Shown here in pieces: positions 1 to 13,600 of a DNA stretch of 64,000 nucleotides. A program made the position numbers and the translations under genes. This stretch comes from Jaapia argillacea MUCL 33604 (lineage: Eukaryota; Basidiomycota; Agaricomycetes; Jaapiales; Jaapiaceae): assembly GCA_000697665.1 (NCBI GenBank), contig KL197722.1, positions 396,009-460,008 on the forward strand. Reading direction: 5' to 3'. Every line of letters starts with the position of its first letter. Position 1 is the first letter of the stretch. The notes under the pieces are model-generated. The model was not told where the DNA came from. It saw nothing but the letters and a program-made list of their open reading frames with translations, and did no database searches.

Positions 1-954
1 ACGCCAGCACATCTTTCACCTTGTTGATGATACCGGTGAGTTGACGCCGTCAATTGGATTTTGTCTTACCATTCCACAGTGAGCGTGCAGGTATTTGTCA
101 GGCCTGGTTCCACCGGGGTTGACGCGATCTTGCTGAGCGCTGATCACTACAGCGGTGTATTGTCAATGGGTTCTTACCAATGATTTATCCCGACTCAAAG
201 GAACAAGTTCTTCCTTTCTTCCTCCCGGGAAATTTGACACCCTCCCAGTGACACGTAGGTCCATGAACTTCCACATGTTCCCTTCGCCTTGTTCGCAAAG
301 GGGTTACGCCCATTTCCCCGTTTTACTTGCCTTCATTCAAGGGTCAAGGCTAATTCAAGAACGGGCTGCGCGGAGTTGGACTTTGGCCGTGTGTGTGGTG
401 CGATTGCGCACGAGACCGATCTAGTGGCGGGGAGACTGGTAACTTTGGCAACCAGGAGATAAGCTTTCTATCCCCCATCTGATTTGCACCATCGCGCCCC
501 CGCATACGCAGAGTTGTAGACCAGTTATCGTGTACCACGTTCCTCGGTAGCACCACTTTTTCAGTGATTCCTGTGTGTGTGAGGGTACCTGAATTGGGAA
601 GCTGGAGAGGGGAAAGAAGACTGTCGGAGTTTGTGAACCTTTGTCCGTTCTGCAGACCATACCAAACTGGTACGCGTACCATCGCGGCAGGAATACCCTC
701 TTGCGTATCCTTCCTCGGAGCAGGCGCCTTTGTCGTTCATTTCACCAAAACCTTGTCTGTCTCCTTTCCTTTTGACGGTACGATTTTGTTTGAGACTCAT
801 CACCCACTTGCGTCGGGAACGAAGCTCAATTCATCGTCAGCTACCCGCTCACATCAACACTGTATATCCTGTAAAATTCTACCACGCAAAGTGTTGAAGA
901 CACGCTCCTTAACGCCTCCCATATACTGGACACGTACGACAGAGACCAAGAACC
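1..954. other. 5' flanking/intergenic sequence
   Basis: No open reading frame here has a convincing product, and the short frames on both strands overlap each other without recognisable domains. The segment lies upstream of the RhoGAP start at 955 and probably holds its promoter and 5' UTR. I could not place a clear TATA box. Confidence 0.5.
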
Positions 955-3900
955 ATGCTCCGTCGCGGCGCTCAGCCGTCATCCAATTCTCTCAGTCCTC
1001 TCAACCCTCCCCAAGATCCATCCTCCTCAAATCAATCTTTCCACATCTTCCCGCGTTCCACGTCTCCAGGAACCACAGGCATCACCGGATTCCTTTCAAA
1101 ACCTTCCAAATGGTTCAATCGTAGCGTTTCTGCTTCGAGGCAGAATTCGATGGCGAGTGAGCCCAGGAGTAGTACGAGCTCCGCGATGGCTGGCCCTGGA
1201 GGCGGGAGAAAGGCAAAGATATCGCACCCGACCGATCCGAGACCCATCTTACCGACTCTTAAGAGTGATTCGTACGTTGGTGGGGGAAGTCGGTGAGTTT
1301 ATGCCTTTCTTGAATCTTTTTATGGGCGCGTGAGTCGCCTGGTTGCATGGGTCCTTGATGGCCTTATGTGCCATTCACACCTCGGGGTTATGCCTACGAT
1401 GGGAATCTATATGTTGACCAATGCGATCTTTGGTGTATGCATGTGAACCTGCAGTCGGTGGTAATATGATGGGATCAGTCTTCACGACCACACGACCCCT
1501 CAATCTCCATCCGAACTCAATGGGGATCGCTTCCATTTACTCTCTAGTTTGCTTGTCATCAGCTCACTAATAATTATACATCTTTCCATAGATCCGTGCT
1601 CGACCTATCTCTGCAACGAACAACGACCACACAAGATGCACCTTCCTTCCCGTCTCCCTCCTCACCGTCCTCTCCTCGCCCCTCCAACGTCGGAGGTCTT
1701 GGAGATCTACGCAACATCTCACGAAAGGGTTGGTCAAGATCTGCTGATGATTTGAGTACTTTCGCCCCTCCTTCGCCGACGTCACCCAGAGGCTCAAGAG
1801 ACGGCCGAGACGGCAGTACCGCGTCGTTTACCGCAAGAGTGGAGCAATATCGGAACAGAAGTGCGAGTAACTGCAGCGGACCTCCAGCCCTTCACGTTCA
1901 GACCTCCACGTCTGGTTCATCATCCTATCACTCCATGTCTCCTTCTCCATCTAATGTTCACCCGCATTCCACTCCTAACTCCCACACCGGTCATGGGTCT
2001 GTGCGCAGTCAACATGCCTTCCCCAGCAGTTTGCCAACTACTCCAACGTCGGGGTCACCCCCTCAGCACGGCTCTGCTTTGTCAAGCTCTCCGGGCTTGT
2101 CTCCATCGCCCGTGCATACCCGGTCACACTCATTCACTCCTCGTCAACCATCTAAACTAGCAGTGCCTCAACCCGGGGCCGCTCTGAGTCCTCCGAGTCC
2201 CAAGAGGAAGGGGTCCTTTTCTGTGGATAGAGAAGTGGATGTACCAAAGGAGAGGGAGAGAGAGGCCAAAGGGAAGGAGCGGGAAAAGGAGAAGGAACGT
2301 GAATGGGAGAGGGAGAGAAGTGATGCTATACAAGGCCGCGGTGGGTTTCCTCTACGGGGTGGCCGACCTGGTGGGATCCCTCCAAGGGAGAGTGCAGCAA
2401 ATATGTTGTCTCCGCCGACCATAATCGAACCCCCAGGCCACGAGCAAATTCCAGAAGGAGAAGATATAGAAATGTCTTCCTCGATGGCGATGTCAAAAAG
2501 GTCCTCTCAAATAGTCTACCACTCTGGCTTCGTCAATCGCCTTACGGACTTTTCTGTTCCTTCCGCCCAAGGCTCTAACTTGAGTTTGAGCAAGGGATGG
2601 AAGCCGTACAAGGTTATCATGAAGGGGACCAAGTTGCACTTCTACAAGCCACCTAGTGATAGGATTGGAGCTGTGAAGGATTTGTTCCCGATTGAACTTG
2701 TGCCAGCTATCGAGCAAGAGGTTGAGGATATCCCTGTAGACGCACCTGCGTCGGGTGTGACTGGTAGAGAGAGGGGAGATTCAGCGCCAGGACGGAAGCG
2801 GAGGGCATTTTGGGGGAGACGAACTCATCCGGAGCTTGTTCTTGCTCAGGATGGCGCTGGTATCGAGAGAGGAACATTGGAGGCGCTCGTGCACGAAGCC
2901 GTATTTGGAACGACTTTCGATAACCCATCATCTCCTTCTACAGATGATAACCACGAGGAGCCCGTCGATGATTCGTCGAGATTGAACCGAAAGATAGCTT
3001 GGCAAGACTTTGCATCCTCGGTGGCTCTCTGTCTTCCTTCACTTGCTGGACGAGGCAAGTTTGAAGTTGAGTTCGTTCGGTGTTGCGACTACTTTGTCGG
3101 TGGTGCGGAGGGAAGTGTGAGGGAAGAGTGTAGAGGAAGGGTTGAATGGTTGGCGGAAGAGTACGTGAGGTTTCATGGGGCTCCTGTGGGCGATAGCGCT
3201 TGGGAGAACTTCAGGAAAGAGACGATTCCGAACTTCTCAACTGATGCAGCGCAAGATGCGATCCTTCCCGGTGTCCCCACGTCGTCTTCTGTCCAGGGAC
3301 TATTCGTTCCTTCACCTCAGCCTGGTGGGGTTTCCCCCGAAATGAATGGTCGGAATGAGTTTTCTCCGAATTTGGGAACGTTCTCTCCAAGACCAGGGCA
3401 AGGTGATAGGATGGGCAGCATCTCGGACGCCCTACATTCCAATGGCGACGACTGCAATCCTCAGGCACATGAGGACCCATTCACAACTAGGGTGTCCCCA
3501 ACTCTCCCACCGAGGTTATCGGGTGATTCTGGAGCCGAACGCTCGAAAGATTCCCCTCCTGCCAAGTCGTTTGTTCCTGCAGCTGTTTGGGCTGTCTTGG
3601 ATCGGGACGGACTAACAAGAGAGACGCTCCTTCACCTCGACCCTAATCTGGTGGCCAAGAGTCTCCTTTTGTTCCACCGAAATGCACTCAAGATCACCAC
3701 TGACGGACTTCTGGCAGAGGTATATCCTTTCACTGAAGCCAAGTCCGAGGGCCCCACTCCCACAGTTACTCCATCGCCATTGTTCGGCAGCGATGAAGTC
3801 CCTCATTGGCTCACAAAATTGATACTTACCCAACTCCTTGCTTCTGAGGGCGCTTCACGCCACGCAGCAAACTCCAGCTCCGCCACTGGCTCTCGTAGTT

Positions 3901-6900
3901 CAGACGACAGGAACCTTCAAACCTCCCGTACGCATTCGAGATCTGAGGTAATATCTGCTTGGGCGAAGATTGGCGAGGCGTGTAGACTGATAGGAGATGA
4001 ATGCTCATGGCGGGCAGTCATCGCTGCTCTGTGTTCACGGCCTATTGCTAGGCTTGAGAAGGCGTGGAAGAGGGTGGATCCTGTGGCATGGGCCGCTGTT
4101 GAGTCATGGGTATATCCGGGCCAGGGTGGTGAAGCTGTAGATGCAAAGGAACCTCGAATGACACCGTGGGGCGGCGACGTGAAGGAGCGGATCAAGGCTG
4201 CGTTCGAGAAGGCCAAATGCAGCAGCGAATCGGATGAGGAATGGAATGTGCCACCTCTTATTTCGGTGAAGCATGATTATGAGCTTGTCCGGACCTCGTT
4301 CTCGTTGTGTTCTGCGAAGCCAGACATAGGTGAGAGCACTGAGGATGTTTCGCGGTTGGTAAGCTTGTGGGAGGATATTTCCGTTGGTGTTGCTGGAGGA
4401 GCAGGGAAATTGCTTCGGTCCGTCTTCTAGGTATTCATTCGACCTCCAAATCCACTGACCACTTCTGTCCAGTGTCGATCAATTTATGTCTCTCTCGCTC
4501 GCCGCCGAGCCTCGCCGTAAAGGGCTTTTTGAACCGTATTTCTGGACAAGGGCTGCTTCGGCAAACGGACAGACCTTCAATCCGCTGGCCCCTCTCTTGC
4601 TTGTTGAACCCTTACCTTCTTTCTCTCTCATCGACCGTTCACTCCTCGCTCGAAGCCGCATAGAGAGTGGCCCTTCTCCGGTTACATTGCGTGACACATA
4701 CATTTTTGGATTGTTACGCTCCGATGCGCCGACTCGACGCCGAAGTCTTGACCCCTCGCGAAAACCCGATATTTCTCTCGGAAATACTGGGAAGGATTTG
4801 GGTGGTACAACAATTCCAGTTTATGAAGGCGAGCTGATACTCGTCATCCAACCTTGGAACGGAGAACCGTCCTCTCGTCCCACCTCTCGTGCCCCATCAC
4901 GGCCACCAAGCTCAATAATTGACAACCCGCTCGAGAGATCTCCTGCTCGAACTCCTTCAATCCGAGTGAAACCTGGTTCCTCCCAAGGACTCGACCGAAA
5001 GGCCAGTCTTGCAAGACGGAACTCCCTACCTACTATCTCACAACGGACGAACCCTGTCGTAGCAGAGGTTTCTTCCGACCGTCCGCTGCGAGCAGTTGTG
5101 AAGGCCGGTACATTGGATCGCCTTGTTGACGTCCTGTCGCATGGCCTTCCGGGCGTCTCCGTGTCCGTCTCCGATGATAATGGAGAAATGCCCCTTAGAG
5201 AGGGCAAGACAAGGGAACTTCGAATCGATCGAGAGGAGTTCGCGAAAGTTTGGTGGAACGTTTTTCGAACATTTGTGACGCCTTTGGTGTTTTTCGAGGT
5301 GAGACACTCTTCTACATGTCACTTGTATATTCTGACTTGATTATACCTTAGCTCCTCCTAAAGCGCTATTTCAGCGCTAATACCAAAGGTGACCTTGGTT
5401 CGATACCAAATGCTCTTCGGATGATTCAGACTCGTTCGGAACTTCTGGAAACGATTAAAGACTGGTTCGAGTCTGGTGGCGGCGCACAAGACATACTCGA
5501 CGACCTGCAGTTGTACACCGGTATGCGGTCGTTCCTCACCGGCAATGCTGAGCAAACACAACCGCAAACCGCTGCCTTCGAGGACCACAGCGTTCTGCAA
5601 GCCTGGCACACCTTGGATGAGCACAGAAAGTCGCTTGTATCACTATTTCTGTCACAGACTATGAGACCCCAGACTCGTCCAGTGCCAGCACCTCAGCCAT
5701 CCAGCACTGGTGTTGGCGCGCGCCACTTCACCAAGGATGCGCCCGATGTCGATAATATCGACGCACAAGATTTTGTGGACAATCTCGATTCGATGGCGGC
5801 GGCTGTCTTCAATAATGTCTCCGAAGAAGTATGCTCATTTTATAACCGTCACATCTAAATTTCATACTCACTTCGGCACGTTTAGGATCTATTTGTGACA
5901 GCAGATTTACTTGAAGTTCAGACTGCAGATCGTCTGGGATGGTTTTTACCTCCTCAATTCACGCAACCCGCAGATGAAACGGACCTACAAACAATTCATT
6001 CGCACATCTTGAACTGTGAACCATCGGATATGATTTCGGAGCTCACGCACGACGCTTTTTATCGCCTCCTTCCTCCGAGCATTCGCAGCTGCGTCCGCGC
6101 TTTCACTATCTTGCACAAGTGGCTCGTAGCCAAGTTAGTTGCTCCAAAATTGGGCCTTCGAGCCCGTCAGGCCCGTATGGAGTTATACCTCCGAGCCATT
6201 GAGATGGCTCGTTTCCAAAGCGCCGACATGTGTGCGCCCCCTGTTCCTTTGGCTGAACGACCTTGCGTAAGGTCGTTTGTGGAGGCGGCTCTTACATCTG
6301 CTGTTCTCAGCGTTGAAAGCCGGCTGCATGTTGCCGCTTGGCAGGGAGTCGCCGTGAACCGTGGGGTCACCTGCGAATCATTGCCGTTGATGTTGAATAC
6401 ACCTGCATTGAAGACGCAGAACTGTAAAGACTCTCTCACCGTAGATCTCGGTTGGCTTATTGAGCGAATGGTCGAAGTCATCAGCGTCCCTGACATATTG
6501 AATGCCTCGAACGAGGGCCAAACCTTGGTGAATTTTGAGAAGCGCAGGTATGGTGACCGATTATCCTTGACTATGTCACCTCGAACTCACGACTCGACAG
6601 GTTCTTGTGCGGCATCATTACCAACACAACCTCCAAAGCCACGCCGAGACATTGTAGACGTCGCCGCGCAGTTGACCGCCGAGATTTCGAACGCTTGAAT
6701 GTTGTTGAAAGAGAGGTTAACCTGGTAGAGTTCGACTACCGCGGCATCAAGGACGAGGCCTATCGTGAATCGTTACAGCTCAATCCGGCACTCCCACCTG
6801 GAAAACGGACTCATCGCCCCTTCCACCGACATGTCCTTGCTCAGCAGGAGAAGAACAAACGTGACAGATATCTCCGTGATCGCCTTAGCAAGGAGAAGAA

Positions 6901-8501
6901 GCTCGAACAACAGCGCAACGATCGCCGAGAAGACTATCTGAATAAAGCTATGCACCCCCAGCAGCATCGTAGACCTACCGCTGTCGGACAGAAACAACAC
7001 CGTACGAAGAAGAGTGTATCAACGGCCTTCTTCCAGTTCATGCGACCTATATCCAGCGCTTTCTTATCCGAAACCCCTCATACGTCAGGTTCGAAGCGGA
7101 GCCCAGCCGAGTTGGATTTTACTCCTTCCCAGAAGCCCTCGTTTGTTCTCAGTGCCGCAGATGCTCAAGTCACACAATTCATCAACATTGAGCGGTCTTA
7201 TACCTTCCAGCTTGACACCGAAGACGGAGGCCACTATTTACTTCAAGCCCACAACAAGCAAGAGATGAAGAAGTGGATCGACACCATAGGCCGTGTTTCT
7301 AAAACGGCTGCGCAGCGTCGGCTGACTTACACCGGCAGCTCCCCTCTCACCCAGCTTTCGGATCATATTCATGGTAGTTCACCAGCCAAGTCGCGGGACC
7401 CCACAGCAGGTGAGGTATCTGAGCTTGTTTTCTTTCCGCCCACTGACCTCGTCATGCTTCTAGTTTACGGCGTCGATTTTGAGTTTCTTCTCCACCGAGA
7501 TGCTTCGGAGGGACGACCTGGCCCTATCCCGTCGTATCTCGAGATGCTCTTTTCCGAAATAGAGAGGCGGGGGCTCACTGAGCCTGGAATTTGTGAGCTT
7601 CAACAACGAGTAAAGCCTATCAGCACGGAGCTAATCAAGCTTGCAGATCGCGTCGCCGGAGCCAATACTGATGTTCAATACCTCAAGAGTGCGGCCAATC
7701 GAGGTGCGTATCCAAGTACTTCCCCTTGAGTATGGTTTCACGTTGCTACGCAGGCGAATGGCTGATTACGTCGTCGACGGATATCTACGCCGTCTGCGAT
7801 CTCGTGAAACAATGGTTCCGTGATCTTCCTCGGCCAGTTCTCCCTTCCTCCTCCTATTTTGAGATCATTGCTGCTAGTAGTACGTTTCCTCCCCACTTCC
7901 TTGATCGGGATCTCATGCTGCATAGAATTGGACGATCTTCCTTCCAAGTTGGCGCGGTTGCGAAATGTCATTCAGCACCTCCCTCAACCCAATTTCGATT
8001 TATTGCGACGTGTTGCCGAGCACCTTGACAAGTGCGCACTCCCTGCTTTGGAACCTTCTATAGTCTTATGCAACTGACTTCACCAGAGTGACCGATTACG
8101 AAGATCAAAACCATATGACTGCAAAAAATCTTGCCATCGTCATCAGCCCCAGTTTATTACGAGCCCCAGATAATGATTTCCTGGTGTTCATGGGCAACAT
8201 GGGCCACCTCCACGAATTTGTCAAGACTCTGATTGGTCACGTAAGTCCACGTTTATCGTAGAGGATCAACCCTTGCTGACTCGGGACACTCAAGCTTCAT
8301 CTCATCTTTGATGAGGACCAAGAAGCTGAGAATGATCACGAGGACGATGACTTCGACGAACCCATTCTTGAGGAAGATGAAGAAGAAGAAGACGTGGAGA
8401 CCATCTTACCATCCGCGAACATCACTAGCGAACCTGAGGACCGCATCACTTCCCTCGATTCCACGAATCCATTTGATGATACCCAGCATGGACTCTCATA
8501 G
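955..8501 (+). CDS. BEM2-like multidomain Rho GTPase-activating protein (PH, RasGEF-like, PH, RhoGAP)
   Basis: Predicted to stimulate GTP hydrolysis by a Rho-family GTPase at the cell cortex, as yeast Bem2 does in polarity and morphogenesis. My model has 11 exons (955-1292, 1592-4417, 4473-5298, 5352-5828, 5886-6547, 6601-7409, 7464-7703, 7754-7879, 7926-8031, 8087-8240, 8295-8501). They join in frame to 2256 residues, close to yeast Bem2 (about 2170). The first about 420 residues are Ser/Pro-rich and probably disordered. A split PH-like domain lies at about 420-660, with a RasGEF_N-like segment near 776. A RasGEF-like helical domain spans about 1490-1710, a second PH near 1905-1945 (FQLDTEDGGHYLLQAHNK), and RhoGAP about 1980-2190. 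The RhoGAP part shows EIERRGLTEPGI, LVKQWFRDLPRPV and HMTAKNLAIVISPSLLR. The tail is acidic. The start is an ATG opening the first long frame. The donor at 4418 (GTCCGT) is the weakest junction. Confidence 0.88.
7410..7463 (+). other. stop-free 54-nt intron just before the RhoGAP domain
   Basis: The segment begins GTGAGG and ends CTTCTAG. It is exactly 18 codons long and has no in-frame stop, so splicing or retention both keep the reading frame open. Removing it joins the upstream linker to the canonical RhoGAP start (YGVDFEFLL), so splicing is the likely main form. Confidence 0.6.
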
Positions 8502-8763
8502 CCGTTGTACTTTCAGACATGATCTCATCCTCCCTTGCACTCCGCGGTAACCTTTCCCGGTTATATGAAACATAATCACATTAGAGAGAGGACTTGTTCA
8601 ATAATTTCAGCTACACTCCCATGTGCCAGTACTAGTACCATTCGAGACGATAATCTTAGGGGTTTCTCCTGCGTGGGGGTCATTCATGGGAGACCAGAAG
8701 TTCGATATGGAGAGGATCCATCACGGCATTGAGTTTCATTCTACACGCAACATGGATCACGAT

Positions 8764-9684
8764 TTATACAGCGCTTCTAGCGACACTTTCTATCCAGTTT
8801 CCCTCCTCCCACCGAATAGTATCCTTCCAAAAACCCATAATTGTATCATCTTCTTCGATGTACTTCAACACCTCGTTCACATGGACTCTGCTGGACCAAG
8901 CCAAATAGCAACTTGCTATCGACATTGCTAACCCAGGAAACAGTCCAGGAGTGTGAATCAGCACATTCGGTGATCTGGGAGAAGGCGGAGGGACGGATTG
9001 GAGGAAAGTGTCATAATCATCGCTTGAGGGAGAGGGTATGTCGATGAATCCGTCGTCACTGGACGAATCCGAGGAAGGACGGTATGGAAGGGCGAGGGAC
9101 AGGAAGTCTCGGGCAGCGCGAAGCTGATGGTCCGTTAACTGACCTCTCCCTGTCGTTCCCTCGCAAGGGGATTCGGTGTTGAGATGAATGGGCATAGGCA
9201 CATTCAGATCCAGTCCTTGAACACCTTGATCCGTCTCCCATTGGAAGACAGTACCCGACGTGTCAGATAAGGCTGTGGGGATGATGGATATGATGTGAGT
9301 GAAATCCCTTGGTGGGGTCGCGTTCACGTCGCGGGTGGGTGAGGAGGGTCCGTCCGAGAATGTGACAGAAAGGCCGGGAACAATTTCTTGCAGACAACTG
9401 AATTCCTCCCCATCTTCCTCTCCTTCTGCGACCTTGACTGGCTCTTCCTCCCTGACTGGTACTTCCTCCTTCACGCAAGGGTGCTTCTTGGGCGCTTTTC
9501 TCCGAGGAAGGCTGTCCCTGCGGGGTCCATGGTATGACGGGCTGGATTCAATCCAGGTGTACGACCTCTTCGGCTGTACGAAGGATATTGGCATAGGTGC
9601 GAGGGAGGTAACGTTGATAGAGAAGTTGACTGCACAGCGGTCACGAAGTGAACGGTGCGGAGTGGAGGGGATCGTTACGGGCAT
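8764..9684 (-). CDS. dual-specificity-phosphatase-like protein lacking catalytic P-loop residues (probable pseudophosphatase)
   Basis: A single exon encodes 306 residues from the ATG at 9684. The open frame continues upstream to 9777 only through a TTG codon, so I chose the ATG. The N-terminal half is basic then acidic and low in complexity. The C-terminal part (FTHIISIIPTAL, LTDHQLRAARDFLSLALPY, then VLIHTPGLFPGLAMS followed by a hydrophobic helix) has the layout of a cysteine phosphatase fold. However, the position of the HCxxGxxR loop reads HTPGLFPG, without Cys or Arg, so no phosphatase activity is expected. The last about 40 residues (VNEVLKYIEEDDTIMGFWKD) resemble the end of agaricomycete DSP-like proteins as I remember them. 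It converges with the RhoGAP gene across about 260 bp. Family assignment is by pattern only. Confidence 0.55.
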   Translation of the reverse strand: MPVTIPSTPHRSLRDRCAVNFSINVTSLAPMPISFVQPKRSYTWIESSPSYHGPRRDSLPRRKAPKKHPCVKEEVPVREEEPVKVAEGEEDGEEFSCLQEIVPGLSVTFSDGPSSPTRDVNATPPRDFTHIISIIPTALSDTSGTVFQWETDQGVQGLDLNVPMPIHLNTESPCEGTTGRGQLTDHQLRAARDFLSLALPYRPSSDSSSDDGFIDIPSPSSDDYDTFLQSVPPPSPRSPNVLIHTPGLFPGLAMSIASCYLAWSSRVHVNEVLKYIEEDDTIMGFWKDTIRWEEGNWIESVARSAV

Positions 9685-10647
9685 GAAAACGGATGGGTGA
9701 GGGAAGTAGAGAAAGAGGAGAAGTAAATAAGAGAAGAGAAGGATAGTCAGAGGAAGAGGAAAAGATGGCGTCGACAAGTACCAGACTTGAAGGCGGTTGG
9801 GGTAGGATAGCAGATATCAGCCCTTTTATCTTCGTCGGACAGACAATGAGTGGCGAGCAGAGCCGACTGACTAAGGGGAAAAGTCCACAAAGCGATGGGT
9901 TTGTCTCAGGTAGTCAGTGGCGTGCGAGGTCCACAGCAAAGGCAGGTCGATGTTGGGGAGGAGGATAACAGAACTGAAGTGTTAATCCAGACATTTATAG
10001 GGAGACTACCGGCAGCCTCGGAGACGGGAGATAGAAGGCGACATTGCCATCTCAAATATCCGACGGCTTGCAAGGTTGTCTGGCATAGTGTGAAACAACC
10101 GGATTCAGTTTGCATGGTGGGCAGTGGAATCGCCTTGGACTCACCTGGGGCAGCCACGCAGTCACGATCTGAATTGCCAGTGAAAACCCGCCTTGCCTCT
10201 ATCTTACCTCGGGGTATCGTCACCGGACAACAAGCACAGGACATGACTTATTTGATGTCTGGCGTTCTTCAGGCAGATCGGTCCAAACTACCCACCCAAA
10301 CCCCAGAGCATCAGGTAGCGGTGATGGTCACTGGTCAAGTTGGAGTGTCCGAGTAGCGACCGTCAACAAGATGGGAGACTCAGACATGCACATACATATC
10401 CCGATGGTTCCGAATAAGGAGAGTTGTATGCGACGTGCCGCTTGTCGCGATCGGTCGTACAGTACCAGCAAGGGACGGGGAAGAATCAACAGTTTATCCT
10501 AGTACTGGGTAACGTATGTAATGTATGGAACAATCTGAAACTTGACTATGGGACATCACAAGAGGCGTAAGCAAGGAGAATCGTGTCGTGGATGACAACA
10601 AGCATGCAAGTGAAAGGAAAGTAGGCCAAAATCTGCGTCGAAAGAAA
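9685..10647. other. intergenic region
   Basis: It lies between the 5' end of the phosphatase-like gene and the 3' end of the F-BAR gene. It probably contains the promoter of the former on the minus strand. Open frames here (for example 9895-10356, +) have no recognisable features and look like chance frames. Confidence 0.5.
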
Positions 10648-13600
10648 TCAAAACAAGCACACGAAATTACTAGGGAAGATATGTCGTCCGGGCTGCCTCC
10701 TAGCTTCATCAAGCAGCTCTCCACTCCACCAACCATCTTCAGGGGTCGCAGTCACAGCAATAACATCACCAGCCTGGAAGTCGAACTCTTCTTCAATGGT
10801 TGCTTGATAGTCATATAACGCTTTGACTGTGGGGGGTTAGCGGGTTGAAAAAAACACCGAGATAAATCGACGAACCATAGAATAGCACAGGCTGCCCGGC
10901 CTCCGTGTATTGGAATGTAGGTGGTGGCCTCACGAGCTGCCCTTGTTGTGCTGGAGGAGGTTGTGGGGAAGGCGATCTCCCCACAGGACTGTGGGTCTGA
11001 TACCTTTGATTATATCCAGCGTCGTAGCTCGGCTGCTGCAAATGTTGTTGTTGTTGTTGCTGCTGCTGCTGCTGCTGCTGTACTACCAATTGCTGTTGCT
11101 GCTGCTGCGGGTACGACACTGTTTGGTTGCGAGTCAGCCCATTAATACCATATCCTTGAGCTTGGGCTTGTGGCTGATAGATAGCTTGCGACGGAGGAGG
11201 AGGGGGAGGCTGGTAAACAGCTGCTGAGGGCGCGGCATAAGGTGGTTGTTGGGATTGTTGCTGCATACCATAGCCGGGGTAGCCTGGCTGCTGTGGAGGC
11301 GCACCATACGGATGCTGGGTGGGTGGAGGGGGTACGCCGTAGGTAGGCGACCGTTGTGGTGGTTGTCCTGTCATACTCGAAGGTGGGCCCATTGTGCTGG
11401 ACCTGCGAACTCCCTGCTGGGGTGGAGGTTGATAGTATGGAGATTGTTGAGGTGGCGGAGGAGGCTGTTGCGCTTGTTGCTGCTGCTGCTGCTGGAATTG
11501 CTGTCGCCTTTGCTGCTCAGCGTATCTATCTGCCATAGCATCCATAGCCACAGTTCCGTCTGGCGCCAAAGCAATTCCCACAGGGTTTGGACTCGTGGCT
11601 CTTTGTGGTCCATTAGCACCCGATACCGTACGCCCAGTCCCACCAGCAGAAGCAGGAGAAGCGAGACTGTTCCTACTATTGTTGCTATTCGCCCGCACAA
11701 CGGCTTGTGATGCAGGAACCAACGCCATCGGGGCGGGGCTCGCACTCCTCGAAACGGGTAACCCAGGGCTTGGACTTCTTCCATTCGCCCCAATACCGGC
11801 ATGTCCTTCCCTACTAACAGGTCGCCCAATGGTCTGAGCAATCTGCATGTTGTGAACAGGTGGAGCAGGACTGATGCTGGACCTTCTACTATTCTGCCGG
11901 CTAAGGGTGACGGATTTGCGCTCCCCGGGGAAGCTTTGATGATAATCCTTCAGAACATCTTCAACCGGTAGCTTTGTGCCAGTGGTGGTATCTGCTCGTT
12001 GTGGACTCATGAACGCGGCGGTGGGAGGGTTCGGGTTCGGCGAGGTCGGGCGAGATGATGGTGCTTGACCCGGATACTGGCCAACGACGAGCTCGGCTGA
12101 GTTCCTATAATCGCGCTGAGGACTCTGCGGGCTAGTAAGATTACTTGTCGAAGCTGGTGGTGACAACTTCGCGGACGACGCAGAAGCAGATGGTCCCGCC
12201 ATACTGGCAGCGGCCTCCACAGCACCCTTTCTCGACGTCGGATTCCTTCGAACAGAGCTCGATGCACCAGGGGCCTGGTTCCTGAGATCGTTCATCGCCC
12301 TCGCCAAAGGGTCGCTCTCGTCTCCAACACCCTTTGGAACTCCGTTCTGCAATGACGACGACGTAGGCTGACGTGGTTGTGACTGCTGTTGCTGAGGGCG
12401 TTGTAGCTGGGGATCCTTGGCAGGATCAACCTCATATGCGTTATCCCCAATCTTAATCATGGTCCTACTCGTAGGGTCGATAGGCTCGGCGTGCGGATCA
12501 TGGGGTGGCTTGAACGAAGATACGGGCTGAGGATCGTGGGGTCGAGAGGGCTGAGCGGAAGACGCTGTGTATGAGGGAGCGGCGTTTGCTTGGGAAGAGG
12601 CCGTTGACGTATTTCCATTCAGCTGTCGAGAACGGCTTTGTGTCTGTCTCCTCTCGACGGTAGCGCCACCCTCCTCACCCTTCCTTCCGGCATTAACGCC
12701 TGGTCCACCACCTGCTCCGACTCCGGCAGTATTAACGGGAGGCTCTTCGTCTTCAACTTGATGAGGTGGAGACTGCTGTCCGCGAGGAACCCGCTTTGAT
12801 GTACGGGTAAACTGAGCTTGGTGTGCTGTTGGTCGCGAGGAACCCATGACAGCGTCCGGTTGTGTGTAATTGACGAATCGAGGGGGATCTGGAATGGATG
12901 AGCCTGTACCATAGTCACGCACAAAGCCCTCCATATCCTTCTCTGGCTCGAACGTCTCGAGGGACAGTCGAACCTTCTCACACGACTGATAGAACGAAAT
13001 GCTCAGCTGAAATCTTCGACGATAGATGACAAAGTAAAAGCTCACCTCATCGTCACTAACACAAACAGTCGAAACGGCATTCGCATATGCCCACATATTA
13101 TCCTTGATAAAATCCATGCGATCCTCCTCCATGTCCTGACAACTATCACAGAACGTCTTCCAATCCAATTCCCACTGCCGCACGGTATCTCCCAAAGCTC
13201 TGGCAAAGTTAGCGAAATCTCTTTCATTCGCCTGGACCGTCTGCTGAACCTTCTCCAGCTTCAACGCAATCTTTTCCAAATCCTTGCCCTGTACCAAAGT
13301 AGATTGCGCGGTGTATGCATTGATCCGCAAACAATCTGCTTCGTACTTCTCCCGAGATTTGTTGACGTAGGTTTCTTGAGTTTGTTTGGCCTTGAAAGCT
13401 CGTTCGATACCAATTTGAAACGTCTTTTTGTGGTGAGCCTGACGAGCAAGGAAAGTCGCTGACGGGGTTTCAAGGTCATTGCGGACTTGTTGGGCGAGAT
13501 TCATGTGATAACTCGATTGTCTGTCCGTTTCTGCTCGTAGTGTGTCCAGAGATACTCGGAGGTCACTAGTGATGTTCATGAGCACACATATTCAGAAAGT

